64,000 nt of DNA from Nakaseomyces glabratus (lineage: Eukaryota; Ascomycota; Saccharomycetes; Saccharomycetales; Saccharomycetaceae), in NCBI RefSeq assembly GCF_010111755.1, contig NC_088962.1, forward strand, positions 682,001-746,000, given 5' to 3'. How positions within the stretch are numbered: the stretch's first letter is position 1; each line of letters begins with the position of its first letter. The position numbers were made by a program, and so were the translations under genes. A model generated the notes under the pieces. It saw only the letters and a program-made list of their open reading frames with translations, had not been told where the DNA came from and did not search any database. Positions 9,300-21,991 of this stretch are shown piece after piece.

Positions 9300-12200
9300 A
9301 TCCTAGAGGTTCAAAGGGAAAAGAGGACTTACAATTATTACCAAATTTTGTACAAATTATAAGGATTTTCGCACAGAATTCTTTGTCTTCAACTATTACA
9401 CAATTATTAATATTGTGTGCGAGATTAGAACAGAAGAACCGAAAAAAAGAAGTACAAATCCACGTACTTTCCTTTTAATTTTGAATTCTTCTTTTCTTTG
9501 CTATTTTTGCGAAGATCAATACAATGAGGAGACTAGCAAATCTCAATTTCTATTTGTGCTATTTCCTCGCACCATTCTTTACCCAAGTGAGGAGAGAAAA
9601 AGAAAGGAGCTCTCTTTTTTGCCAGAAAAGTTTTTACAGCCAGATGGAAGAATAAACAGCTGGCCCATAACGTTCATGGCTATTTTTCTTCCAGTTTTTG
9701 GGCTTGCTTTCCTTGCTCTCTGGCTTTTGAGTGGAAATGGAAAATCCTAGCAAAGGGAACAATCTTAAGCTTTCCTTCGAAGTTCTCTCCAGAGATTTCC
9801 TACAAAGATATATTACCGATGCTTTTGGTCTGTCATACGTAATTGGGTGTTCATGGTCTTCTGAGGAACACTGCGTTTTCATAGAGAAGGGCAGCATTAT
9901 CTCATCACGCTATTTCTTTCGGAACTGGATGCGTACAGAGAACGATAGTAATTTAAATATGATGAAAGACAAAAAAATAAGAGAGCCAGTCGATGCTCCA
10001 CAGAATATTACGTAGCGTCTATAAAAATAACACCTCGTATTAAAAGGGAAATACGCAAGAGAGAGAGAGGGAAGATTGACCTAAAAGCACTTCCCTAGCC
10101 CTTGCTCGATCTTGTTCTCCACTTTCTGAATCCTTTTTCTTCTTTTAGAAGTCCCCCCCCACTTCGTTCGACTTTCATTTTGCAAGCAGTCACTCTAACT
10201 CTACGGAATATTCTGTGCTGGTTTTTTTATTGCGTGTACTATTTTAGGTAAGTCAAGCTGATGATGAGATCATTGCATTTGAAAAGAAAAACAAAGCCCT
10301 TCTCTACAGGTCCTGCCGTGATTATTACCAAATCTTTCTCTGCTCTAAATGATTTTCTCCCGGTTTTTCTTTTGGCTTTTTTTCTGATTCTCTACTTGTA
10401 CTTTGTTTTTGTAAGAATTAGCTTAGATGTTAGCTATTTTGATGGACTCTTTTTTGGGTTTTTCAATTCCCTTAGTGGCTGTCTTTCTCCCAATAAAACT
10501 ACAGATGCATGTTTCTTTTGTCCGCAATTTGAGATGTTGGTGTTTTTGGTTTCAACATATAATTTTGGGCGTGAAGGATCGACCCTTTTTTTTTTTGTTG
10601 TAATATTTTGCACTTAGGCCAGGCGTAACATGTTTCTATTTTCATTTTCAACACTTCAGTCAGTACAAATTTTTTTGAAACAAAGGGTTTCATATCATAT
10701 TCCTTAAAACCTTGACATGTTGAATGCATTAGAAAATATATTGACATATATGGCTCAAAATCACGCTCTTCATCCCCTTTGGCTGTTCTGGCTCTATACA
10801 ATTCCTATGTAGGTATGCACACCCGCATACAGAGACTAGCCAGAACGAGCATTGGATGGATAAAAAAAGATGCTGCTTTACCTCGTTCCATGCTTCAGTT
10901 CAATTTACGGGTGAACTATCTCTTCTCGATATTATGTCCATATTTCGTAAGGTTGCTCTTTCCAGTGAAAAGAAAAGAACGCTCACTGGTGGTGAGAAAC
11001 TTGTTTTTAGTATGGGGCTGTGCGGAAATATTTGCTTTCCTCTTCGAAGAATTCCACGCGTGATGAGCTGGACAAAAATGCGAGCAATTGAAATAAATTT
11101 TACAGGTGTACTTCACGTAAATCCAAGCAATCTTGTACACTAAACACAGTAATAACATGGGAAATGTTACATTTGTACACGTTGGTCTGCGCAGCTTTTC
11201 TCTCTTTGGATGAGTGCTGTACTATTTTCTTCGTATAGGCCCTTCTTTGGTCTGTACTACTCTTGGGAGGGGGGGGAGAGGCCCTAACCATTGTGTGCTG
11301 CCTCTTCTGTCGCTTTTAACCGTGAAAAACCCAAGACACAAAGCGACTTTCCTTTCGAGCACTTGGTGCCAGCTCTGTTGACTAAAAAAATGGCTTCAGT
11401 TAGGTAATGTAGGCAAGGTCTCGTCAATGTTGATGTTCATAGAAAGAGGGGTAGTGCTCACATCTGACAGGATATGTTGATGATCTGTCGCTGGTATAGA
11501 AGCTTCGGCACAGAAAAGCAAGAGGGAAGACGGACGAGGGCTTTTAGTGTAGGGCACATTTGTACGCTGTATTCTGTGTGCTCTGTGTATTTCCAAAGTG
11601 TTCAAGATTTATTTTTACCTGTTTTTTGCCCTTTAAAGTGTCAAGAAGTGCATTCCAGGATACGTTTCTTCGCCATAACTTCATTACTTCATTCTTCGCA
11701 TTGCTTTCCACAAATCATTGAGTGTCTATTTTTCCTCTTCAAGCCAAGGCAAAAAGCGCAGGGCTCCGTTTATACACATTGCACTTGCATGCATCCGCGG
11801 GGACTGGGGCGGTCCTATCATATTATTCTTTTTACCAAAATATAGGCTTTTTCTCCACGAACGGTGTTTAAATTCTTTCCACGATGTAACAAGCTCAGTT
11901 TACGTGCGGAAGAATTCTACTACAACTTGAAAGGGTCCATGAACAAAAAAAATATTAAGCATGTGGCGTCATTATAACGTTTACGGTTCTCGAACGTTTT
12001 CACTACGTTAAACCGTTAACACCTTGGGGGGAGTACCTCTTTTCTTCTTTATTCTTGTAGTAGAATTTTATCGGTTGCATTGTCCTCATCCTATGAGTTA
12101 ACAAGTAAGGGTCGCATCCAGCTTATGCTATACACAGAATAGAGAGTGGAAGCGACAATTGTATCTACAGAAATTATGCACAGAACAAGTTTAACCTTTA

Positions 12201-15200
12201 TCATTAAAATAGAAGTTCCACGCAACTCGAATATACAAGTAGCACTATAGCAGGAAAACTAGTTTCATGATTGATCAGTAAGGTATCTACGGTTCTTTTC
12301 AAAGAAACTGAAATTACTATCTCCTTAGTGAATCGGGGGGATTCACGCTCAAGTTTTTTATGAAAATTGTCCAATCTTATTGATTTAGACCATTCTTGTC
12401 CTTTTTTCAGCACTCTATGCAATGTAAGACAGATCCTTAAAGCTTAAGCTTAGGGGATCACATATCTTGTAGCATCTGTTCTGACTATCTATGGTATACA
12501 TGAGTAAAAACTAGGCATTTCACTTTTATGTTTAGACTCCCTATCCTGAATTGTTATTGAGCCCACTTTTCAACTGGGTGTTGGTACAAGGTTGTGTGCG
12601 CGGTACTACTGCATAACGTGAGGTAAAAAGAAGTGTGCCGGGAAGAGGTAATTTGCATGTCTATGGTCTTTGACCTACTTAGAGGTAAGAAAATAACTCA
12701 ACTACAGTTCAATACTAGTCGGTAAGAAGAAAAACCTTATACAAACTAGTTGTCTAATTCACTGAATGAGGGTTTTCCGGATGAGCTATACCCATTCTGT
12801 TGATATTTTACACCAGATGAAAATGGTTTGAGATAATAATAAAACTACAAACCATACTTGAATCGAATCAATAGACGTTAGGGTATTGGTTAGAGGTTCA
12901 AGTCAGCCAATATAGCATCATTAGTTCTCAAGATCATTGACGTAATAAATAGCCAAAATGAAATAATGTGACCCCAAAATCAAATTCGCGTTGTTAACTC
13001 GTGAGGTACAGGAAATGGTGTATGCTCATTATAGCTGTTAAGAGCTGTACAATAGCCAACCTACATTATATCGGATGTCTATCTCCACTTACATTCACAA
13101 TTTTATGACCAAACTATTGAGATTGAATGCTATCTTTTATCGCTTGATATCTTATCTGATTCACATCGTATATAGAGCCTCTAAAACTTTGTGTAACTAG
13201 GTTATTGTTTTTTGCCACGTTTCTTGCATTTTGAGGAGTAACTTATTTGTATGGATGTGCATATTTATTGTCTACTGGAACATAGAAAAGCGACAAGCGC
13301 GTTGTTCTCAAGGCATATTGTAGGACATCTCGGAATGCAGCTCCGTGAATAAAGAACCTCATGTGAGGAAACAAACTACCTGGGACTTCAAGAGAAACAA
13401 CAGCATAGCTCAGGACTTATGTGACTTTTGTTTTCCTGTAGCATTTGTTTGTGAACAAACGAAAAACCTTCTCCCACACTAACCCACACACAAATGATTC
13501 TTACAGCACAAAAAGAAAAAGCTTATTTTTGTCAAGCATTGCTGCGTCGATTGTCAATACCTATTTTGAAAAGGGATGCTTACCCTCATCTCGTAAATCA
13601 GACTTTTTTCGTAAGAATTCAGTGCAGAAAACTTAAAGAAAAGTTACTGACAAATGTACACTACGTAATTATTAGTTTTACGTGATTTTCTTGTTTTTTT
13701 CCTATGGATCTTCACTAACCTTAATGATGATATCATTGTTACATCAGTGCCTGTTTGTCAAGTATTGGTAAGTGTCTACTCAGTAGTTTCCTTTGCCTTT
13801 TCTAATGTCCTAATTGTCCCATATTTCAGTCAATTTTCATAATGCTGCCGAACTTCTTAGTGAAGTGGGATGTGTGTTGTAGGAATTCAGTGAGTGAAGA
13901 GGTGCTTGTTTTTCTCAAAAAGAATGTTGTTACGATTTATGGTTTAAGTTGTATCTTATCGGTCATTAGCTTAAGGTTATAAGAAAGTGCATTATAAATA
14001 TTCAGAGTTTCTAGACCTTTGTCATTATACTTATGGGTACATATGATATGTTGTGCACTATTTGTTACTAGTGAAAAAAAGCCGATTAATCTTGCTGTCG
14101 AAACGCGATTTCAAATTTTTGGGAAAACGCATCCTAGCGTGGAAGTCTCTTGGTGTTAGTGCGTTTATGGCGTTACATGGAGTCATAAATTGCGGTGGAT
14201 TTCGGTTTACTGGAAATTTCAATTTACTAGTGTGGCGATTTGCCAAATGTCACGCATTGCTCTTCTATATACAAAGATACAAAAACTTGTAAGAATAAAC
14301 GATTGTTCTGACCTCAACGGCATGCTCTAAGGGAAATTGCCGGCCCAGATATTATTAGTCTACTACCACAAAGGTGTTCGGTACACAGAATAACCCGCTC
14401 GGGACACGTCCAATGGTATATGTGTGAGACACTTGTTGACTTTATCTCAATGAGGTCAACGGGAGGAATATTTGCTCAGGTGCTTGTATGAAATAGGAAA
14501 AAAACGCGAGAACATCCCAAGTCATGGAATATTGTATTGGACTTGCATTTAATTGTAGAAGTAGAAGTAATATAAGTACATGTCTCCCTGCTAAGGTATC
14601 CAGTTTCTAAACTATAGCCATTGTGTATGTTTTTAGCATAGTGTTACTGTTAAATTAAAGCCGCCAACTCTTCTTAGCTTACCTTTACTCAATGTATCTT
14701 ACTTCTTCAAATCTTTTCACATTGGTCTCTAGAGCCTAATATACAATGTAAGTTATGACTGGGTCTGTTACACATTGCTCGCAACTATCAGAAGTAGACA
14801 CGTTTTGGTCGGCATTGATTTGGCCATCTCACTAGCCATGGCTTATAGTTTGGTTTTTTTTTCATTTTCTGTTGTGTGTGACAAGCTAAGAGTGGTTGAT
14901 CATATTGAACTGTCTTCTGATTTCATGTTTCTAAATGTAATGAGCAAGGCAAAAAGATTCAAATGGAGCTGAACGTCGTTATTATGTTAATCTTACGTAT
15001 GTAGATGTGGTATAAGCCTATTTTCTTAGCTCAACCAAGCAATAAGTGAAATCAAAACTGCTAGTAATCAAGGAATCTGGACATTATAAATGTTCCTATA
15101 TTTAGTAATTAAGATTACTCGTAAATTTTTGTAATAATACGAAAGTTATTCAAACGCCGATTATGATGAGAAGATTCTAGACCAATCTACTCTTGATCCT

Positions 15201-18200
15201 CCACTGAATTACATTTGGAAATAAACTGATCATTAAAACTAAATGGACCCTTTCCAACAAGAATACATTAATAGCTGACCCTTTCCTAGATGAGTTAATG
15301 TATGTTATGCATGTATAATGTGAAAGTTGTATTACTTAATACTGTAGTCTAGTCAACCACTCTTTTCCCATGTTTACGCGCATGTCCTTAAAAGAATCTA
15401 TTACCTGCGTAGAACAAGGTCCAATATTATTGAACTATGTTCTCTTATATAAAAATTATGTAACTTATCCGGTTTCTCTAATTATAGAGCGTTAGCATCA
15501 CGAACAAAATATGCTACGACAACGAGGCAGAACCTAGCAATTGATATTATTGCTGTTGGAGAAACCGGAATAGGATTTTGAGCATCATTGATCTCTGTTC
15601 GTACAGTCGTGGTGCCTTTGAAGTTGGGACTCGATATAATGTAATTTTTACATAATTTTGATATACGAAAGTAAAAAATTAGAACAATGGAAATCATCTC
15701 TCGGCTGCACAGCCGTCTGAGCAGCAAGCTTGAAAATTTTGTTAACTTTGAACACTGTTCACGCTGATGTACTTTCTCAGTGATGTTTTCGGTACATCTT
15801 TCACATTTTGATATTGCATGGTTAGCACTTATGACTTTCGTTTAAACAGGTGTTTATGCTGGACTAATGAATTTTTGGTATCACGTCATTGGCATTGAAT
15901 GATGAATCGCTGTAGGTGAATTACGAAACTTGTAGTTGTACGTGGTACTGCGTTACTCAACACGTAAGAAGCTTCAACTTAAGCCGTCACTTTTGTAGAT
16001 AATCATAAAATAGTTTTAGGATGTATAGTCCTAAGAACGACTTTTCTATCAGGTATATATTTGACTATAGCTCATGTCTGGCTGATGAGGAGAGAGTCTG
16101 TTTACAAATAATCATGCGATGGGACTCTCAAATAGGTTATTCATTTATATGTGATTGTGTAAATGAGAGAGTGGTAAGCGCAGTGTTTCTTAGCTCAAAC
16201 TGTAATTGAGTAACTATGAGAAGCATTAATGTTTTTATTTGTTGAAGTGAGAGTGTTAGTTATAGTTATATAAATATTGGGAAAGCATATACTCTAATCT
16301 TCCAACAAGAATAAGTGGTAAATATTTGATAAACAAAGCAGAAAAAGCACATTATGCATTAAATGTTGCTGATAGCAGCTATCAAGAGGAGAATCATAAT
16401 TTAAGTCTTTCGAATAGTCCTTAGCTTAGAATTGATTAATTGATATAAGGGCAAGAATTTGTCAATATTTCTAATAGATTTTAAGGAGTTTGGGAAAATT
16501 GTGATAACAGAGTATTAAAAGCCAAATAATAAACTAGAGACGTATAGTTTATTTTAATATGAAATGGCAAAATTTTGCTTTGCCCATTAAGCCTAGTTTA
16601 GAGTCGCTGGACCATCTCACTACCCTATTCTGTTTTTATATATATTGGGTAAAGAATTGATTTTCCAGAAGTCAAGCAATCCAAAGGGATGTGTTTTTCC
16701 TCAGAATAGTTCTACTGATCATAAGAAGCTTTAAAAAGGGTTTTAAAAATAATAATCATATGGTAAAGAGTTAGTATGTAGCGCATCAAAGAAAACTACT
16801 ACTGAGCAATTACTTGAAAGCTCATTAATAGTGTTTAAGGATAGCGTTAAAACGCATTGAAGTGATCATCATTGAGGTGTAATGGACTTCTATGCCCTTA
16901 ATGTGCATGAAAGAATAACCCCTGTGCTTTATAATGGAATGACGCAAAAATTTGATTCAGGAGGTATTTATAACCTGGATGGTCGCGTCAATTGCAAGGT
17001 AATAATCGTGCTGTAGTTCACCCTCAATGCAAAATATGCTTGTGTGAGCAGTATCTAAAGCCCACTTGCTAAAGTAAAGACTTGGTACATTGTAAAACTA
17101 GAGAGTCGGTGATGTAATTATTACTTTATTTGAGGGCCTTTGGGTAAAACACTCATATTATTCACAATCGGTATTCCATTATAAACTGAAATGTCTGGGA
17201 TGCAATCTAGCAGAAAAATTGTCCTTTCTTTGATGGACTCGATTCGTTTTTTGGGCACTTTAAATATTTTTTTAGAATGTCCGCCTTTTTCAGTGAGATG
17301 TCCTGTAGCGTAGATTTTGGTACACTCTTTAAGCAAAAGGACAAAAAACAGCTGCAGGGGAGTAAAATATAAAGACTAAAAACGTAAATCATATATGTAA
17401 GGTACCGATTGAATTTGTCTAGCAAATGCATTAAGCATGGATAGATGGATTTGAGATCCTCTTTCTTCATGATAATCTGTGTGCATATATGAGTGGCCCT
17501 TTTTGTTATTTCTCGAGCAGAGCAAAGCCAAATGACTCAAGGCAATAAAATTCATGCTCGTTTTCAGAGGCTTATGTATTGCGTGTGTTGAATAAGCCTT
17601 CAATTCATCTTAGAGTACCTAATTGAGCTATTTTTATCTTTCCGTCATGTGAATATTCAGTTACAATCACATTTTACACTAGCCTAAGCCTCTTGCCAAT
17701 ATTTTTAGTGAATCCTTTAGAGACATCAAGATAAGTTATGTGGCTCACAATAGCATTTCTTTAGTACCTCAAATCTTGTTGACCAAATGGTAATGATCAT
17801 CCACAAAGCATGGAATAGAGGTCTGGTAGTATATCAAAGCGTTAAACCGCCAATTCTGTTTTACCTAGTCAGACCTTGGGTATCATATTTAACGTATTGC
17901 ATGTGCCAAAATTCGGCTCAATCGTGAGTGAATGAGATGAAAGAAATGTCATTGGCGAAATCATAGTAGAGATTTTGTGCGCAAGTCTCTGTCACAACGG
18001 ATGACTCTTTTTTTTTCCTTCGCAGTGGGGTGAGAGTATACTATGTACACAGTTTTTTATGTGAAAGAGTTTGCAATCTCACGCTGTGGATTGTATGCTG
18101 TGATACTACTGTGTGATGTGTACATACTGCACAATTTGATTATCTAGCTATCTACAATCGCATTTCAACTTGATTTGTATGATGTGTGTATTGTGTGTGT

Positions 18201-18740
18201 GTGTGCGGGGGGACTCGGAGCGATGTTCTCTGTTCAGGATTCTCAGTCTCAAATGATACTAAGATCCTATATCCCATTTCGTGGTACCAGTGCTGATAAA
18301 CTGTGTTTGGAGCTCCATACCTTGTTCATTTCATTGTTGGAAGTTTTACACACTACACTACTGTATAGATAGGATGTAAATATAATTTGCTCTTGTAGAA
18401 ATGATCTGCCATGATAACGTTCTTCAGTACGCTCACAGTTGAACACACACTTACACTCGTGTTCGCTATCACATTTTACATATTATTTGGTTGTGCAATG
18501 TGTACAAGTGTGTATGTGGTGGGATGTGCTTTTTTGCGATGAGGAAGGGATACACCTCCCTTAAAAAAAGTTGACAATTTTAGTCACATATGTAGGATGC
18601 TGAGCTTGAGTGAAGAAGAAGACCCTACTGACTTGCGAAATTGAGTCTAACTCATTGTAGTTATGTATTGGAAAAGACGGTAAGTGATGTTATTTTGAAT
18701 GTAATGCTCATTCTAATCCTTTTCTGTATAGACAAATAAT

Positions 18741-18749
18741 AAACTGTGG
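18741..18749 (+). promoter_or_regulatory. Met31/Met32-type site upstream of STR3
   Basis: AAACTGTGG matches the core of the Met31/Met32 element (AAACTGTGGC) and lies 184 bp before the STR3 start. S. cerevisiae sulfur-amino-acid genes use this element with Met4. No CACGTG Cbf1 box is visible close by. Confidence 0.5.
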
Positions 18750-18932
18750 ATTGGCAACTATGAGTCAATAGCTATTATGAGAAAATATAATTATTGTCAC
18801 ATATATAAATGTGCAATATTAGTATTAGAATATATTGTTCTGGTTGCTTGACAGAGACCTAAATACTATCAAATTAAAGATACATAAAAACCACAATCCG
18901 CTAGTTCTAACCATTTGGAAAAGTCTACAACA

Positions 18933-20285
18933 ATGTCACAGCATTATGGTGCATCTGTAGCGCCTCTATACTTGTCTACTACTTTTAAAGTTGATCTAGA
19001 AAATGAAAACAACCAATATGACTATTCCAGGTCAGGTAACCCTACGAGAACGCTCCTGCAACAACAAGTTGCCAAACTATATGATGATATCGATCCAAAC
19101 TTCGTTTTTGCTGTTTCCAGTGGTATGACTGCTCTAGACGTTGTACTGAGGTCTTTTCTACCTTCTGAGACCAACAATCACTGCATTATTGCAGGTGATG
19201 ACCTTTATGGTGGTACTCAGAGACTACTAAACCTTCTGAAGATTTCCATAGATACTATGCATTTTGATCTCTCTCATACAGAAAATTTTAAAGCCAAATT
19301 CTATGACTTGGTCACTATAAAGAAGACAATTGTGGATATAATAGTGCTTGAGTCGCCAACAAACCCACTTTGCAAAATTATAGACATTCCTCATTTGATT
19401 AAATTTATCAGAAAGTACTCTCCAGAAACCCTAATTGTGATAGACAACACCATGATGAGTGGGCTAAATTGCAATCCATTAAAATTTGGTGCAGATGTGG
19501 TTTATGAATCTGCAACCAAATATCTAAATGGTCACCATGATATTATGGCCGGTGTGATAATAGCAAAGAATAAGTTATTGGCAGAAAAGATATACTTTCT
19601 GATCAATTCAACAGGTTCTGGGTTAAATCCTATGGATTCATGGTTATTAATTAGAGGTTTAAAGACATTGTCAATTAGGCTGCACAAACAACAATTGAAC
19701 GCCTTGGCCATCAGTCACTGGTTGGAGGAAGGATGTGGTTTCAAAACCCATAATAACAACAACAATCTAAAGACAAGATATATTGGTCTAAAATCACATC
19801 CAGATTATGAGTTGCATAGAAGTTTCAACAAAGGCCCTGGTGCAGTTATCAGTTTACAAACAGGCTCCATACCAATATCAAAGAAAATCGTTGCCTCAAA
19901 GCTACTGAAACTGTGGAATGTCACTGTTTCATTTGGCTGTGTAAACTCTTTGATCTCCATGCCATGTTTAATGTCCCATGCATCTATTGACCCAGAACTG
20001 AGGAAAGAAAGACAGTTTCCAGAAGATCTGATTCGTCTTTGTTGTGGTATTGAAGATGTAAAGGCCTTACAAGAAGATCTCTTAGGAGCATTCGTGGAGG
20101 CAGGTGTGATAACAATTAAAAAGCATGACGGAAGAACATACTTGATCAACAATTTGAACGGTCACATTGGTGAGCATTTCATCTACAGTGAATTGGAACA
20201 TAAGAATGTCTACGATCAATTCTTTAGTTACCAAAATTATATTGAAAAAAACCTACTAGCAAAGCAAAGACTCTCAAAGCTTTGA
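18933..20285 (+). CDS. STR3: Cystathionine beta-lyase Str3 (PLP enzyme)
   Basis: Str3 cleaves cystathionine to homocysteine, pyruvate and ammonia in methionine synthesis from cysteine; it is thought to be peroxisomal in S. cerevisiae. From the ATG at 18933 the product is 450 aa (S. cerevisiae 465). The frame can be read six codons upstream only by using a TTG, so I use the ATG. Visible motifs are YDYSRSGNPTR near residue 35, the substrate loop DDLYGGTQR, VVIDNTMMSG, and the PLP-binding lysine in SATKYLNGHHD (Lys196). The C-terminal part has FGCVNSLISMPCLMSHASI, typical of this family. Compared with Str3 the first 15-20 residues are missing, which may reflect a different targeting signal. It ends SKL, a type 1 peroxisomal targeting signal, as in S. 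cerevisiae Str3. The YGL185C-type gene follows in the same direction. Confidence 0.95.
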   Translation: MSQHYGASVAPLYLSTTFKVDLENENNQYDYSRSGNPTRTLLQQQVAKLYDDIDPNFVFAVSSGMTALDVVLRSFLPSETNNHCIIAGDDLYGGTQRLLNLLKISIDTMHFDLSHTENFKAKFYDLVTIKKTIVDIIVLESPTNPLCKIIDIPHLIKFIRKYSPETLIVIDNTMMSGLNCNPLKFGADVVYESATKYLNGHHDIMAGVIIAKNKLLAEKIYFLINSTGSGLNPMDSWLLIRGLKTLSIRLHKQQLNALAISHWLEEGCGFKTHNNNNNLKTRYIGLKSHPDYELHRSFNKGPGAVISLQTGSIPISKKIVASKLLKLWNVTVSFGCVNSLISMPCLMSHASIDPELRKERQFPEDLIRLCCGIEDVKALQEDLLGAFVEAGVITIKKHDGRTYLINNLNGHIGEHFIYSELEHKNVYDQFFSYQNYIEKNLLAKQRLSKL

Positions 20286-20812
20286 CAGAAGTTGGAAATT
20301 GTAGTTTTTCATTAGTTTTCATTAATGCATAGATACCAAAATTGCCATCTGTAATTAGGTCATTCTCGTATATTTTATTAGATTTGCATGTTTGAAGAAT
20401 GTTAACAATTATGTTACTGATCTTAATATGACCCTACTTTTACTGTAGAGAGAGTAATTACTTTTCTTAAAACGTCCTTGGAATACTAAAGAGCCTACCT
20501 ATTCATGTAATTACTCTAATAATACATATCAGAGACATTATTCAAACCTATGCTATGTCTTTGGACTAGTATAGTGACAATGCGTGTTTAAAAAAGAAAG
20601 AAAATCTAAAATTGAGGGTTCTCGTCGAGAAGATGCATCGTAATAAAGATATCGAAACTATTTGACACATATTGTGTATACTTTCATTTAACAGCTTCAA
20701 TGGGCCCTACTTGTATATACGTTTCATTTGTATTGTTCAATTCATTCTTTTTCAACACGTAGGGATGTGTAATATACATCTGCTTCGATTTCAGCGTAGC
20801 TAATACAGGACA
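20286..20812. other. Intergenic region STR3 to YGL185C-type gene
   Basis: 527 bp of AT-rich DNA with A/T runs near the STR3 stop. I see no gene or distinct element. Confidence 0.6.
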
Positions 20813-21991
20813 ATGGCCTCAGCTAATTCACTACCTAGCATTCTCTTCATTGCTGCACCAAATGAGGCATCCAAGCTCTTACAGTCCACTTATGTGAAGG
20901 GTAAATTCAACGTGCTTTATCATATTTTGGAAGACAAGGATAAGTTCATGCAATTTTTGCACGATCACAAAGAGGATAATATTGCAGGTATATATGCAGG
21001 ATATCCAGCATTCCACACTATTCATGGTCTGACTCGAGAGATCATTGAGCATCCTGACTTTCCATTGGACACATTGAAGTGTATTTCTGTGTGCTCTCGT
21101 GGATATAATGCGCTTGACCTTGACGCCTTGGAGGATCACGGTATACAGCTGTACAACTATCAGGACGATATCGAAGAGGAGGGCATCTCTGAATATATCG
21201 ATGACTTCCAGCTTGGGGAAGTTGGTAACGATGTAGCTGATTGTGCGCTATGGCATGTTCTCGAAGGCTTTAGAAAGTTCTCATATCAGCAGAAACTGTT
21301 GAGAGATGTCGGGCATAGTATCCAAGCGAGACAGATAGCTGCCAATAAGCCTCATAAGTTTGCATTTGGTCATGAGCTTGGCATGATACAAGCACATGAT
21401 GGGTCATCTGTGCCACTTTATGTCGAATCACCAAGAGGTAAAAAAGTATTGATTTTAGGGTTTGGTAGTATTGGGAAAAGAATTGCTTTCAAGCTACAAT
21501 ATGGGTTGGGGATGGAGATCCATTACTGCAAGCGAACTAAGGATGAGCAACTCATTCGGGAGCACCCAGAGTGGGTATATCATAGCATGGACGAGGATTT
21601 GTTGTTCCCGGTGTTGAAGCAGTTTGACGCCATAGTGATAGCTTTACCTGGCACACCAGAGACGAAGGGCCTTATCAATGAGAAGTTTCTAAGTCATTGT
21701 AAAGAGCATAATTTGATCTTGGTGAACTTGGGACGTGGCTTCATTCTTGACATGGAGTATATAGACGAACTGTTGAAACAGAACAAGATCAGACATTTGG
21801 CAGTGGATGTTTTCCCCAAGGAGCCGATTGTAGACGACTTACTACGTGAATCACACCATAACACCACCATTACTCCACACCTGGGCAGTGCCACAAGACA
21901 AGTCTTTGAACAAAGTTGTGAACTGGCATTGACTAATATCATCAAATGTATAAACGGCGAGGAAGCCAAGAACCATTGCCGTGTGCTATAG
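20813..21991 (+). CDS. D-isomer 2-hydroxyacid dehydrogenase family protein (YGL185C type)
   Basis: Protein of 392 aa, near the 379 aa of S. cerevisiae YGL185C. The family reduces 2-keto acids to D-2-hydroxy acids with NAD(P)H. The Rossmann dinucleotide loop VLILGFGSIGKRIA begins at about residue 210. Family catalytic positions are visible: Arg in LVNLGRGFILD, Glu in DVFPKEP and His in TPHLGSATRQ. The N-terminal 130 residues form the more variable substrate-domain half, with an acidic stretch (DDIEEEGISEYIDD) near residue 115. The substrate cannot be told from sequence; the S. cerevisiae protein is also only putatively assigned. The position between STR3 and TPN1 matches S. cerevisiae order. 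Confidence 0.88.
   Translation: MASANSLPSILFIAAPNEASKLLQSTYVKGKFNVLYHILEDKDKFMQFLHDHKEDNIAGIYAGYPAFHTIHGLTREIIEHPDFPLDTLKCISVCSRGYNALDLDALEDHGIQLYNYQDDIEEEGISEYIDDFQLGEVGNDVADCALWHVLEGFRKFSYQQKLLRDVGHSIQARQIAANKPHKFAFGHELGMIQAHDGSSVPLYVESPRGKKVLILGFGSIGKRIAFKLQYGLGMEIHYCKRTKDEQLIREHPEWVYHSMDEDLLFPVLKQFDAIVIALPGTPETKGLINEKFLSHCKEHNLILVNLGRGFILDMEYIDELLKQNKIRHLAVDVFPKEPIVDDLLRESHHNTTITPHLGSATRQVFEQSCELALTNIIKCINGEEAKNHCRVL

Larger units (their letters stand above)
8507..18932. other. 10.4-kb region without a convincing gene (divergent flank of the zinc-finger gene and STR3)
   Basis: All frames here are 123 aa or less, and many start at TTG or GTG. They overlap each other on both strands and resemble no family I know. 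Composition is AT-rich with local TG-rich (9241-9299, 18180-18205), C8 (10153-10160) and G8 (11269-11276) tracts. A Met31/32-like site lies near the STR3 end. I searched by eye for tRNA boxes, TACTAAC-flanked exons, a point centromere, U-snRNAs, RNase P RNA and the signal recognition particle RNA, and found none I can support. A long regulatory region, an unannotated long RNA, or decayed genes all remain possible. Confidence 0.6.

Noticed and set aside
10261..10617. 118-aa Phe/Leu-rich ORF in the long gene-free region
   Set aside because: Its apparent membrane character comes from T-rich DNA. Codon use is random-like and other frames overlap it.
12420..12500. U2 snRNA-like stretch (GCATCTGTTCTGACT)
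   Set aside because: The branch-site-pairing GTAGTA, invariant in yeast U2, reads GTAGCA here, and the preceding 5' end of U2 is absent.
12888..12910. tRNA B-box-like GGTTCAAGTC
   Set aside because: No A box, acceptor stem or T-run can be built around it.
13445..14125. Possible telomerase RNA: a CCCACACTAACCCACACACA stretch at about 13473 followed about 640 bp later by an Sm-like AATTTTTGG (about 14115), with another Sm-like site at about 15871
   Set aside because: The template-like stretch does not complement the regular 16-bp telomere repeat known for N. glabratus, and ATTTTTGG is common by chance in AT-rich DNA. It could equally be a Rap1-like site. An Infernal telomerase RNA search would decide.
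16770..16776. Minus-strand TACTAAC in the long gene-free region
   Set aside because: No 5' splice site within about 1.3 kb and no open frame on either side.
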